Under the pieces are notes generated by a model. That model made no database searches. It worked only from the letters and a program-made list of their open reading frames with translations, and had not been told where the DNA came from. Source: UBA1181 sp045639525 (GTDB lineage Bacteria; Bacteroidota; Bacteroidia; Bacteroidales; Paludibacteraceae). Taken from it: DNA of 64,000 bases. Position 1 is the first letter of the stretch; each line of letters starts with the position of its first letter. This document shows, one piece after another, positions 1 to 7,733 of this stretch. Position numbers and translations under genes: made by a program. Location of the stretch: assembly GCA_045639525.1 (NCBI GenBank), contig JAZUDI010000068.1, forward strand, positions 5,827 through 69,826, written 5' to 3'.

Positions 1-2
1 GT

Positions 3-368
3 GGTTTTACTTTCTGCTTGGCGCAGTACTTGCCACAACAGCTGGATATGATTGGGAAGATGCCAGAAACAAGCGTAGATGACATCTTCAACAAGTATGT
101 AGAGATGAATGTCGCTCACCCCTTTATGGAGGGGAATGGCAGAAGCACAAGAATATGGCTTGATCTTATGCTGAAAGCAAGAGTCGGACAGTGCATAGAC
201 TGGAGTCAGATAAACAAGAATGACTACCTTCTGGCAACGACGCAGAGTATTGCGGATGCTGCGTCCATCAAGCGATTATTATCCAATGCTCTTACTGACA
301 ACATCCATGATAGGGAACTCTTCATGAAGGGCATTGATTATTCTTATTACTATGAACAGGAGGATTGA
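3..368 (+). CDS. Fic family protein, 5' end missing
   Basis: C-terminal part of a Fic/Doc (Fido) domain enzyme, a family that transfers AMP or another phosphate-containing group to target proteins. The signature HPFMEGNGRSTR lies at 117-152, with the catalytic His and the Gly-Asn-Gly-Arg anion-binding loop intact. The frame is open to the first base of the window (reading GFTFCLAQYLP), so the true start is upstream; the TTG at 18 is not a credible start. It ends 3 bp before the YhcG-type gene and is probably part of the hsd operon. Bacteroidetes type I loci often carry a Fic gene between hsdM and hsdS. The target cannot be deduced. Confidence 0.85.
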   Translation, partial: GFTFCLAQYLPQQLDMIGKMPETSVDDIFNKYVEMNVAHPFMEGNGRSTRIWLDLMLKARVGQCIDWSQINKNDYLLATTQSIADAASIKRLLSNALTDNIHDRELFMKGIDYSYYYEQED

Positions 369-371
369 AGC

Positions 372-1436
372 ATGAGCGATATGGAAAAGTTAGTAAAGTC
401 GGACAGTTGTGTCAATGATATTAAAACGATTATTGAGCAAGGCAGACAAGCGTCTTATTCGTCGGTTAATCTTGTGATGATTAACACCTTTTGGAATGTA
501 GGACGGCGAATTGTGGAGGAAGAGCAGAATGGAGCAGAAAGAGCTGAGTATGGTGACTATTTGATAAAACGTATTGCCAGTGAGTTGACGAAAGAATATG
601 GTAGTAGCTTTAATTATCGTAATATTTGCTTTTATCGTCAGTTCTATTTGAATTTCAAAGATTTAGAGATTGTGAACACGCGTGTTCACAATCTTACATG
701 GTCACATTTTCGCACATTGCTTCGTGTATCTGATGAAGATGCTAGAATCTGGTATATGAAGGAGGCGAACGATCAGATGTGGAGTGTCCGTACATTAGAC
801 CGTAATATTTCTACCCAATATTATCATCGTCTTCTGCGGTCACCAAGGAAAGATGAGGTGATAGCAGAGATGCAAGACAAGACGAGGGAACTCCAGCAAA
901 ACAAGTTCGAATTGCTGAAAAATCCTGTTGTGGCGGAATTTTTGGGCTATAAAACGGAGGATGCCTATACTGAAAAAGAGTTAGAGACCTCGATATTGTC
1001 TCATATCCGAGATTTTCTGATGGAAATGGGCAAGGGGTTTGCTTTTGTAGCTCGTCAACAACATATTGTGACGGATACGGAGGATTATTACATCGACCTT
1101 ATTTTCTATAACATAGAGTTGAGATGTTATGTGTTGGTGGATCTAAAGATGGGCAAGGTGACGCACCAGGATGTGGGGCAGATGGATATGTATGTTAGAA
1201 TGTATGATGATATGAAACGGAAGCCAGACGAGAATCCAACCGTTGGTATTTTGCTATGCGCTGAGACAAGTACTGACATTGCCCGCTATTCGGTATTGCA
1301 TGATAACGAACATCTTTTCATGGCGAAATATTTACCATTCTTACCAACAGAAGAACAACTTCGAGTAGAAATCGAAAAGCAGAAAGAGGTTTTCTATTTA
1401 CAACATCCCGAACTAAAGCCGAACGAACATGAGTAA
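372..1436 (+). CDS. YhcG/DUF1016 family PD-(D/E)XK nuclease
   Basis: 354-residue protein with the two-part DUF1016 architecture. An alpha-helical N-terminal domain (about residues 10-170; note SYSSVNLVMINTFWNVGRRI) is followed by a PD-(D/E)XK nuclease-like fold. The nuclease core shows DYYIDLIFYN near residue 237 and YVLVDLKMGK near residue 253, which supply the Asp and the D-x-K of the active site. Homologues are common beside type I restriction genes and in defence islands, but their exact role is poorly known. The gene starts 3 bp after fic and overlaps hsdS by 8 bp, so translation is probably coupled. Family assignment is firm; a function in restriction or anti-phage defence is inferred from context. 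Confidence 0.88.
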   Translation: MSDMEKLVKSDSCVNDIKTIIEQGRQASYSSVNLVMINTFWNVGRRIVEEEQNGAERAEYGDYLIKRIASELTKEYGSSFNYRNICFYRQFYLNFKDLEIVNTRVHNLTWSHFRTLLRVSDEDARIWYMKEANDQMWSVRTLDRNISTQYYHRLLRSPRKDEVIAEMQDKTRELQQNKFELLKNPVVAEFLGYKTEDAYTEKELETSILSHIRDFLMEMGKGFAFVARQQHIVTDTEDYYIDLIFYNIELRCYVLVDLKMGKVTHQDVGQMDMYVRMYDDMKRKPDENPTVGILLCAETSTDIARYSVLHDNEHLFMAKYLPFLPTEEQLRVEIEKQKEVFYLQHPELKPNEHE

Positions 1437-2658
1437 GTTAGAGGAATTGATAGAGACGCTTTGCCCAGAAGGTGTGGAGTGGAAGAAGTTGGGAGAGATT
1501 GCAACAGATATGTTTAGAGGTTCAGGAATTAAAAGGGATGAACTTACTGAATCTGGCGTGCCATGTATTCGTTATGGCGATATTCATACGTCGTATGGCG
1601 CCTTTTTTTCTAAATGTAAATCCTATACCAGTGCAGATGTTGTGTCTAATCCTAAGATACTAAAGAATGGTGATATTTTGTTTGCTATAACGAGTGAAAA
1701 CATTGAAGACATTGCAAAATCAACTGCGTATATAGGGGAAGAAGACGGGTATGTCGGAGGTGACATCGTAGTGATGAGACACGAACAAAATGCTAAGTAT
1801 TTGTCGTATGCATTAATGACAGATGATGCAATTCTTCAGAAAACAAAAGGTAAAGTGAAAAGCAAAGTTGTTCATTCGTCTGTTCCGTCTATAAAAGAAA
1901 TTACCATCCCCATTCCCCCTCTCCCTATCCAAGAAGAGATAGTCAGGATATTAGATACTTTTACAGAGCTTACAGCAGAGCTTACAGCAGAGCTTACAGC
2001 TAGGAAGAAGCAGTATGAGTACTACAGGGAATTTTTAATTAAGAATGAAGAATTAAGAGTTAAGAAGGTAAGGCTGGGCGATATAGCGACCATTGTTAGA
2101 GGCGGTAACTTTCAGAAGTCTGATTTTGTAGAAGAAGGGAAGCCGTGTATTCATTATGGACAGATGTATACTCACTTTGGCATTAGCACCGATACGGTAT
2201 TAAAATATCTGGATGAAAGTGTTTTTGAGAAATCGAAAAAGGCTTCTTCTGGAGATATAGTAATGGCTGTAACAAGTGAGAATGTAGAAGATGTTTGTAA
2301 GTGTGTTGCATGGTTGGGAGAAGATGACATTGCTGTAAGCGGTCATACTGCCATTATCAAACACAATCAAAATGCGAAGTATCTAAGTTATTTCTTTCAC
2401 ACATCAGCCTTCTTTTCTCAAAAAAGAAAGTTAGCACATGGTACCAAGGTGATTGAGGTAACACCATCTAAATTAGCAGATATACAAATCCCTCTTCCAT
2501 CCCTCCAAGAGCAAGAACGAATAGTCAATATTCTCGATAAATTCGATGCTTATTGCAACGACATCTCCAAAGGTTTACCGGCAGAGATCGAGGGAAGGAA
2601 GAAGCAGTATGAATATTATAGAGATCGGTTGTTGAATTTTAAGAGGAAGGAGGCTTAG
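1429..2658 (+). CDS. hsdS: Type I restriction-modification specificity subunit HsdS
   Basis: 409-residue specificity subunit that directs the HsdM/HsdR complex to a bipartite DNA target. Two target-recognition domains (about residues 17-170 and 215-370) are each followed by a conserved helix ending RKKQYEYYR, the usual pseudo-symmetric HsdS plan. The first spacer helix, residues 179-192, contains tandem TAEL units encoded by a 12-bp repeat (1966-2000). In EcoR124-type enzymes the number of such units sets the gap in the recognition site. Just after it, 2036-2068 encodes FLIKNEELRVKK and resembles an AT-rich repeat seen between genes elsewhere in this window (57896-58014). The gene overlaps the upstream YhcG gene. 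Confidence 0.95.
   Translation: MSKLEELIETLCPEGVEWKKLGEIATDMFRGSGIKRDELTESGVPCIRYGDIHTSYGAFFSKCKSYTSADVVSNPKILKNGDILFAITSENIEDIAKSTAYIGEEDGYVGGDIVVMRHEQNAKYLSYALMTDDAILQKTKGKVKSKVVHSSVPSIKEITIPIPPLPIQEEIVRILDTFTELTAELTAELTARKKQYEYYREFLIKNEELRVKKVRLGDIATIVRGGNFQKSDFVEEGKPCIHYGQMYTHFGISTDTVLKYLDESVFEKSKKASSGDIVMAVTSENVEDVCKCVAWLGEDDIAVSGHTAIIKHNQNAKYLSYFFHTSAFFSQKRKLAHGTKVIEVTPSKLADIQIPLPSLQEQERIVNILDKFDAYCNDISKGLPAEIEGRKKQYEYYRDRLLNFKRKEA
1966..2000 (+). repeat. 12-bp tandem repeat coding TAEL units in hsdS
   Basis: Nearly three copies of gagcttacagca lie in frame in the central spacer of hsdS. Because the period is four codons, slippage adds or removes TAEL without breaking the frame. Confidence 0.9.
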
Positions 2659-2661
2659 CCT

Positions 2662-2745
2662 ATGTCTTTGTTCAATATCATAACAGAGTCAGAGAATTCG
2701 ACTGTAGTGAGTGAACCCTTTGAAAATTCATTCGTGAAGCCGTAA
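2662..2745 (+). pseudogene. Truncated second copy of the hsdR 5' end
   Basis: An ATG at 2662, 3 bp after the hsdS stop, opens a 27-codon frame. Its first 18 codons read MSLFNIITESENSTVVSE and match the start of the real hsdR at 3748 (same residues except S/A at position 13). About 48 of 54 bases agree. After codon 18 the similarity ends and the frame stops at 2745. This is the place hsdR should occupy directly after hsdS. It therefore looks like the original hsdR start left behind when the DUF3791-DUF3990 cassette arrived, or a trace of recombination between two hsd alleles. Confidence 0.8.
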
Positions 2746-2761
2746 ACAATAAATTTATCAT

Positions 2762-2769
2762 TAAATTTG
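2762..2769 (+). promoter_or_regulatory. Possible -7 promoter box for the DUF3990 cassette
   Basis: TAAATTTG matches the Bacteroidetes -7 consensus TAnnTTTG and lies 28 bp before the ATG at 2798. No convincing -33 TTTG was found. Confidence 0.35.
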
Positions 2770-2797
2770 TATTATCAGTTACTCCATAGAAATCATT

Positions 2798-3013
2798 ATG
2801 TTAAAAGATAAAATAAAATATGTGGTGGCATTGATAGCAGAGTTCGCGAAATGCTATCAATTGACGGATGCACAAGCACTTCGTTATTTGCATCAATACA
2901 AGGCTCTTGAATTGTGCGATAAGCATTACGATGTGATGCATACGCTCTCGTTTCGGGATAATATAGAAAGCCTTACGGCCTATTGTAAACGAATGGGAGG
3001 GCGATTAGGATGA
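2798..3013 (+). CDS. DUF3791 family small protein
   Basis: 71-residue soluble, helical protein matching the DUF3791 pattern: an N-terminal helix, a QALRYLHQYKALEL segment, then HYDVMHTLSF and a C-terminal stretch ending in GG. DUF3791 genes typically sit beside DUF3990 genes, and that is the case here: the stop overlaps the start of the next gene by 4 bp. The function is unknown. By position and size it could be the antitoxin or a specificity partner of the ADP-ribosyltransferase-like neighbour; this is inference. Confidence 0.7.
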   Translation: MLKDKIKYVVALIAEFAKCYQLTDAQALRYLHQYKALELCDKHYDVMHTLSFRDNIESLTAYCKRMGGRLG

Positions 3014-3495
3014 AACTATACCACGGTTCAACAGTCAATATCGACACTATTCAACTTGATAAATCGAAACCTTTCAAAGATTTCGGTAAGGCTTTTTATC
3101 TCTCTGCCGAGAGATTGCAAGCTGAGAAATTGGCTGAGTCAAGAGTGGCTTTCCTTGGGGGCGAGCCATATATTAATGAATATGAGTTTGACGAGACGTT
3201 GCTGGTAGATGGTAGTGATGGACCGCTCCGTGTGAAGATATTTTCTCACTACTGCTTGGAATGGGCGGAGTTCGTCTGGAACAATAGAGACGAGAATCAA
3301 GATTACAAGCATGAGTACGATATTGTTTATGGACCGATTGCCAACGATACCATAGGCTACCAGATGCGTCAATACCGTGAGGAGTTTACCGATTTGAAAG
3401 GGTTTCTTCAAGGGTTGAAGTATAGCAAGGGAGAGACATTCCAATATGCCTTCTGTACGGAACGGGCACTTAAATATCTAAAGAAGATAGGATGA
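3010..3495 (+). CDS. DUF3990 family, ADP-ribosyltransferase-like protein
   Basis: 161-residue protein beginning MKLYHGSTVNI, followed by KPFKDFGKAFYLS (residues 21-33) and ending near QYAFCTERALKYL. This is the DUF3990 pattern, which I recall as a distant member of the ADP-ribosyltransferase superfamily (the YHGS, FGxxFYLS and terminal Q-x-x-F blocks correspond to the NAD-binding motifs). It overlaps both neighbours by 4 bp, so the three genes form a tightly coupled unit. A toxin or effector role, with the flanking small proteins as partners, is plausible but unproven. The target molecule is not predictable. Confidence 0.72.
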   Translation: MKLYHGSTVNIDTIQLDKSKPFKDFGKAFYLSAERLQAEKLAESRVAFLGGEPYINEYEFDETLLVDGSDGPLRVKIFSHYCLEWAEFVWNNRDENQDYKHEYDIVYGPIANDTIGYQMRQYREEFTDLKGFLQGLKYSKGETFQYAFCTERALKYLKKIG

Positions 3496-3722
3496 ATATC
3501 ACAGAAAAAGAATACAAATGGATGGTTGAGCAAATAGTCTCAGATCTGATAGATATGCTCATTGAGAAGGAGGGGTTTGGTTTTACACGAGCCTTTGAGA
3601 CTGTCTATTCTTCGGACACCTACCAGGCATTGCAGAATCCGCAAACAAGGCTTTATTATCAAAGTTCCGGTTATGTCTATGATTTCCTTCTATCAGAGAT
3701 AAAGGTCGGAAAGATGTCGTAA
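3492..3722 (+). CDS. Small protein of the DUF3990 cassette
   Basis: 76-residue helical protein (EYKWMVEQIVSDLIDMLIEKEG..., then TRLYYQSSGYVYDFLLSEI). It resembles small proteins encoded immediately downstream of DUF3990 genes and may be a second DUF3791-like member, although similarity to the 71-residue protein upstream is not obvious. It starts within the DUF3990 stop and ends 25 bp before hsdR. The cassette thus has a small-ART-small arrangement. The function is unknown; a role as neutralising partner is a guess from context. Confidence 0.6.
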   Translation: MNITEKEYKWMVEQIVSDLIDMLIEKEGFGFTRAFETVYSSDTYQALQNPQTRLYYQSSGYVYDFLLSEIKVGKMS

Positions 3723-3747
3723 ATTCAACTTCTAATGGTACTGTAAT

Positions 3748-6700
3748 ATGTCTTTGTTCAATATCATAACAGAATCCGAGAATGCTACGGTGGTGAGTGA
3801 ATACAAACCACAAGCATCTAAACAGGCTTCCTACCAGAGTGAGGCTGAACTGGAGAAGGACTTTATCCGTATGTTGGGTGAACAGTCCTACGAATACCTG
3901 ACCATACACCAGGAGAAGGATTTGATAGACAACCTTCGGAGACAGTTGGAATTGGTGAACGACTACCAATTCTCCGACGATGAGTGGAACCGTTTCTTCT
4001 CTCAGATACTTGCCAATCCGAACAATGGCATAAAGGAGAAGACCCGAATAATTCAGGAGGATTACCGACAGATATTGAAGAAGGACGATGGCAGTACAAA
4101 GAATATCTCCCTTATCGACAAATCCAACATCCATAACAACCGCCTACAAGTCATCAACCAGTATGAGGTGAAAGACGGCAACCATGATAACCGTTATGAT
4201 GTGACCATATTGGTGAACGGACTGCCTTTGGTTCATGTGGAGTTGAAGAGAAGAGGCGTTGCGATAAAGGAGGCTTTCAATCAGATCAACCGTTACCAGA
4301 GAGATTCGTTTTGGGCTGGCTGTGGATTGTTCCAGTACGTTCAAATATTCGTGATCTCCAACGGAACACACACGAAATATTACTCCAATACTACAAGAGA
4401 CAATCATATCAAGGATGCTAACTCTTCTTCAAAAGGCAAGAAGACGAAGACCAGCAACAGTTTTGAGTTCACCTCTTTCTGGGCAGACGCTAACAATAGG
4501 GTGATTCTCGATTTGGTGGATTTCACAAAGACATTCTTCTCCAAACATACGCTGCTGAACATCCTGACCAAGTATTGTGTCTTTACGGCAGAGGAGTTGT
4601 TGTTGGTGATGAGACCGTATCAGATTGTGGCTACGGAGAGAATCTTGAATAGAATTGAGGTCTCTTCCAACTACAAGAAATATGGCACTATTGACGGAGG
4701 TGGATACATCTGGCACACGACGGGATCAGGAAAGACGCTCACGTCATTCAAAACGGCAAGATTAGCCTCTAAGATGAATGGTGTGGATAAGGTGCTTTTC
4801 GTGGTTGACCGTAAGGATTTGGATTACCAGACCATGAGGGAGTATGACCGATTTGAAAAGGGTGCGGCCAATTCCAATCGTTCCACTACAATTTTAGCCA
4901 AACAATTGGGTGATGATAAGTCTAATATCATCATCACTACCATACAGAAACTCTCCACCTACATCGCCAAGAACAAGACGAGTGAGGCGTATGACAAGCA
5001 TGTGGTGATCATTTTCGATGAGTGTCATAGAAGCCAGTTCGGAGAGATGCACTTGGCTATCACAAGGGCTTTCAAGAAATACCATATCTTCGGATTTACA
5101 GGTACACCGATATTCGCTGTCAATTCAGGATCAGGCAAAGGTAATCTTAAAACGACCGCCCAGGCATTCGGAGACAAACTCCATGCCTATACCATTGTGG
5201 ACGCTATCAACGATAAGAATGTGCTTCCATTTAGGGTGGATTACATTAAGACGGTTGACTTGCCAGAGGATATTAAGGACGAGAAGGTTTGGGGTATTGA
5301 TCGTGAGAAGGTGTTTATGGATCCAGAGAGAATCAGAAAGGTGACTACATATATCCTGGACAACTTCGACCGTAAGACCTACCGAAATCAGAAGAAATAC
5401 AAATACAGCATAGTCACCAATGTTCCAGAGGTGGTAATGGCGAAGGATCGGAACAAGGTAAAGGAAGAGAAGCAAGCAGTTCATGTGGACGGATTCAATT
5501 CCATCTTTGCCGTAACCACGATAGATGCAGCCAAACTCTATTATAACGAGTTTAAGCGTCAGATGAAGGAGTCGCCAGAGAAGGCTTTGAGAATCGGTTT
5601 GATATATTCCTACGGAGCCAACGAAGAAGAAGCTGATGGTATTTTGGATGAGGAGAACAGCGAGAATACGGACAACTTGGATGCGACCAGCAGAGATTTC
5701 TTGGAGTCTGCCATCGCTGATTATAACGAGATGTTCAGCACCAACTACGATACTTCCAGCGATAAGTTCCAGAACTACTACAAGGATGTCTCTTTGAGAA
5801 TGAAGAACAAGGAACTTGATTTGTTGATTGTGGTGAATATGTTCTTGACAGGTTTCGACGCCACCACACTGAATACGCTTTGGGTGGACAAGAACCTCAG
5901 AATGCATGGTCTCCTTCAGGCTTATTCTAGAACCAACCGTATCCTGAACAGTATCAAGACATTCGGTAATATCGTATGTTTCAGAAATCTTCAGAAGGCT
6001 ACCGATGACGCTATTTCGTTGTTCGGAGATAAGGAGGCTACAGGTCTGGCAATACTACGAGGCTTTAAGGATTACTACTATGGATTTGACGATGATAAGG
6101 GTAAGCATCATTTGGGATATGTGGAGATGATAGACCAACTCTTAAACAAATTCCCTATCGAGGATCCTATTATCGGAGAAGCCAAACAAAAGGAGTTCAT
6201 CAAGCTGTTTGGTGCTGTCTTGAGGATGATGAACTTGCTCTCTTGTTTCGATGATTTCGCTGGAAAGGAGATTTTGAGCGAGATGAACCTACAAGACTAC
6301 AAGAGCATTTATTTGGATTTGAAAGACACACTGGTTCCTCCCGTTGAGGGAGGGGCAAAGATAATCAATGACGATATTGTCTTTGAAATTGAGCTCTTGA
6401 AGCAAGTGGACATCAATATTGACTACATTCTCATGATGGTTCAGCAATACCATGAGAAGCATTGTAAGGATAAGGAGATATTGGTTAAAATCAGCAAAGC
6501 GATCGAGTCATCCCCTGAACTTCGTAGCAAGAAGGACCTCATCATCAGTTTCGTGAACGGAATGAACGATGTGGACGGCGATGTGGTTGATTCCTGGAAA
6601 GATTATATCCGAGAGAAGAAGGAAACGGAACTACAGCAGATTATCACAGAGGAGAAACTAAAGGCGGATGAGACCAAGAAATTCGTGGATGATTGTTTCG

Positions 6701-6849
6701 AGACAGGAGCAGTAAAGACAACAGGAACCGACATCAACAACATACTTCCACCTACCTCTCGTTTCGGTGGTGGTAATCGAGACAGCATCCGAGTTAGGGT
6801 GTTGGAGAAGATTAAGGCTTATTTTGAGAGATTTTTTGGAATGGAGTAA
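3748..6849 (+). CDS. hsdR: Type I restriction enzyme motor/nuclease subunit HsdR
   Basis: 1033-residue subunit that translocates DNA by ATP hydrolysis and cleaves it. Domains in order: an N-terminal PD-(D/E)XK nuclease (DVTILVNG..., HVELKRR near residue 162); a superfamily 2 helicase core with Walker A GYIWHTTGSGKT (about 319-330), FDECHRS (about 423) and FTGTPIF (about 450); a second RecA domain with VNMFLTGFDA and QAYSRTNRI (about 697-735); and a C-terminal helical domain. Length and motifs are normal, so it should be active if HsdM is supplied from upstream of the window. It is separated from hsdS by the DUF3990 cassette; the first 18 codons are duplicated at 2662. Confidence 0.95.
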   Translation: MSLFNIITESENATVVSEYKPQASKQASYQSEAELEKDFIRMLGEQSYEYLTIHQEKDLIDNLRRQLELVNDYQFSDDEWNRFFSQILANPNNGIKEKTRIIQEDYRQILKKDDGSTKNISLIDKSNIHNNRLQVINQYEVKDGNHDNRYDVTILVNGLPLVHVELKRRGVAIKEAFNQINRYQRDSFWAGCGLFQYVQIFVISNGTHTKYYSNTTRDNHIKDANSSSKGKKTKTSNSFEFTSFWADANNRVILDLVDFTKTFFSKHTLLNILTKYCVFTAEELLLVMRPYQIVATERILNRIEVSSNYKKYGTIDGGGYIWHTTGSGKTLTSFKTARLASKMNGVDKVLFVVDRKDLDYQTMREYDRFEKGAANSNRSTTILAKQLGDDKSNIIITTIQKLSTYIAKNKTSEAYDKHVVIIFDECHRSQFGEMHLAITRAFKKYHIFGFTGTPIFAVNSGSGKGNLKTTAQAFGDKLHAYTIVDAINDKNVLPFRVDYIKTVDLPEDIKDEKVWGIDREKVFMDPERIRKVTTYILDNFDRKTYRNQKKYKYSIVTNVPEVVMAKDRNKVKEEKQAVHVDGFNSIFAVTTIDAAKLYYNEFKRQMKESPEKALRIGLIYSYGANEEEADGILDEENSENTDNLDATSRDFLESAIADYNEMFSTNYDTSSDKFQNYYKDVSLRMKNKELDLLIVVNMFLTGFDATTLNTLWVDKNLRMHGLLQAYSRTNRILNSIKTFGNIVCFRNLQKATDDAISLFGDKEATGLAILRGFKDYYYGFDDDKGKHHLGYVEMIDQLLNKFPIEDPIIGEAKQKEFIKLFGAVLRMMNLLSCFDDFAGKEILSEMNLQDYKSIYLDLKDTLVPPVEGGAKIINDDIVFEIELLKQVDINIDYILMMVQQYHEKHCKDKEILVKISKAIESSPELRSKKDLIISFVNGMNDVDGDVVDSWKDYIREKKETELQQIITEEKLKADETKKFVDDCFETGAVKTTGTDINNILPPTSRFGGGNRDSIRVRVLEKIKAYFERFFGME

Positions 6850-7090
6850 ATATGGAGAAAATACGATAATAGATGCCGCTTACTTGGATGATAGGAAAGG
6901 GCTTGTTGTGCTTTCTTCAACTCCTAATGCGGTTAAGAAATATTTCTTATGCTATATCTATTTTTCTGGAGGACAATACATTCATGAGAGCAGAGGTTCT
7001 TATTTTTCTGAGGATGGAGGACGTAAGAGGTTTGTCTTGGCTCATGGCCTGAAATGGAACGGTTCTGATAGTATTGATGATTATTGCTAA
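6836..7090 (+). CDS. Hypothetical small protein after hsdR
   Basis: An open frame overlapping the end of hsdR. The TTG at 6836 would give 84 residues (MEWSKYGENTIIDAAYLDDRKGL...); an in-frame ATG exists only deep inside hsdR (6767). Sequence such as KKYFLCYIYFSGGQYIHESRGSYF looks protein-like rather than random, and the frame ends 12 bp before the next small gene, which suggests a short co-transcribed pair. I do not recognise the family. It could also be the 3' remnant of a gene cut when the island was assembled. Confidence 0.4.
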   Translation: MEWSKYGENTIIDAAYLDDRKGLVVLSSTPNAVKKYFLCYIYFSGGQYIHESRGSYFSEDGGRKRFVLAHGLKWNGSDSIDDYC

Positions 7091-7102
7091 CTTATTGATA
7101 GA

Positions 7103-7405
7103 ATGACTATACCTTCTCTAAATTATCGCTACTATCACGGAGAATCCGCTTGTCCTTATGAGTCGAGGAATAATCGGTTGTTTTGGCTGATTGAAAAAAG
7201 GTGTGCTCGTAATGGTTCTGACGAATATGAAGGCTGGTTGGAATATTATCGAATCAAAGGTTACAAACTCTATGATGACGTTCCTTCCCAAGTTCTGATG
7301 TTCCTTTTCCTTTGGTGGATGGATAACGATGATAAGGAGCGGAATATGGCTGATTTTTATGACTTCGTGGAGGAATATAGAAGCCAGCCGTATAAAAAGG
7401 AATAG
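7103..7405 (+). CDS. Hypothetical protein, 100 residues
   Basis: Begins MTIPSLNYRYYHGESACPYE and is rich in aromatic and acidic residues (WLEYYRIKGYKLYDD, FLFLWWMDNDDKERN). No signal peptide or membrane segment is evident. It lies at the downstream edge of the restriction island, next to a palindromic intergenic element. The family is not recognised. An accessory role in the island is only suggested by position. Confidence 0.55.
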   Translation: MTIPSLNYRYYHGESACPYESRNNRLFWLIEKRCARNGSDEYEGWLEYYRIKGYKLYDDVPSQVLMFLFLWWMDNDDKERNMADFYDFVEEYRSQPYKKE

Positions 7406-7733
7406 ATTTTCATCGTTTCACTGTCCAATCCGTACGTGGGGCTTGTTCGTTTCAGACGTTATAATTTGGGGCAACATTAGGTTGAGCATCTCGGTGTTTG
7501 GGCTACCATGTAGAATTCGATACCAATTTAGGTAGGTGACGTCTTACAGACGAGTGTGTCTCATTCATGGCGCATAACCCCGCACATGTCTCTTCGTTCC
7601 ATGTACGGGGTTACACAAGTAGCGTCTTGCAGACGCTATATTTAAACTCCACCAGTAAACTATTAAATAGTTTTTAGCAATTGAGTTGAGTTACGTGACT
7701 TGTGGGGACTAAAAGTATATAGTTTCCTAATTA
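7406..7733. other. Intergenic stretch at the island boundary
   Basis: 328 bp between the last plus-strand island gene and the folC stop (minus strand). Apart from the composite palindromic element at 7540-7637, no gene, tRNA or classical terminator was recognised. Confidence 0.6.
7540..7637. repeat. Composite REP/BIME-like palindromic element
   Basis: Three stem-loops in a row: cgtct-tac-agacg (7540-7552); a 14-bp arm pair taaccccgcacatg / catgtacggggtta with one mismatch (7575-7588 and 7600-7613); and agcgtct-tgc-agacgct (7621-7637). The outer hairpins share the core gtctt.cagac, so the unit has a paired-REP (BIME-like) layout. Confidence 0.6.

Noticed and set aside
1..7405. Prophage or integrative element
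   Set aside because: No integrase, structural phage genes, attachment repeats or tRNA were found around the restriction island.
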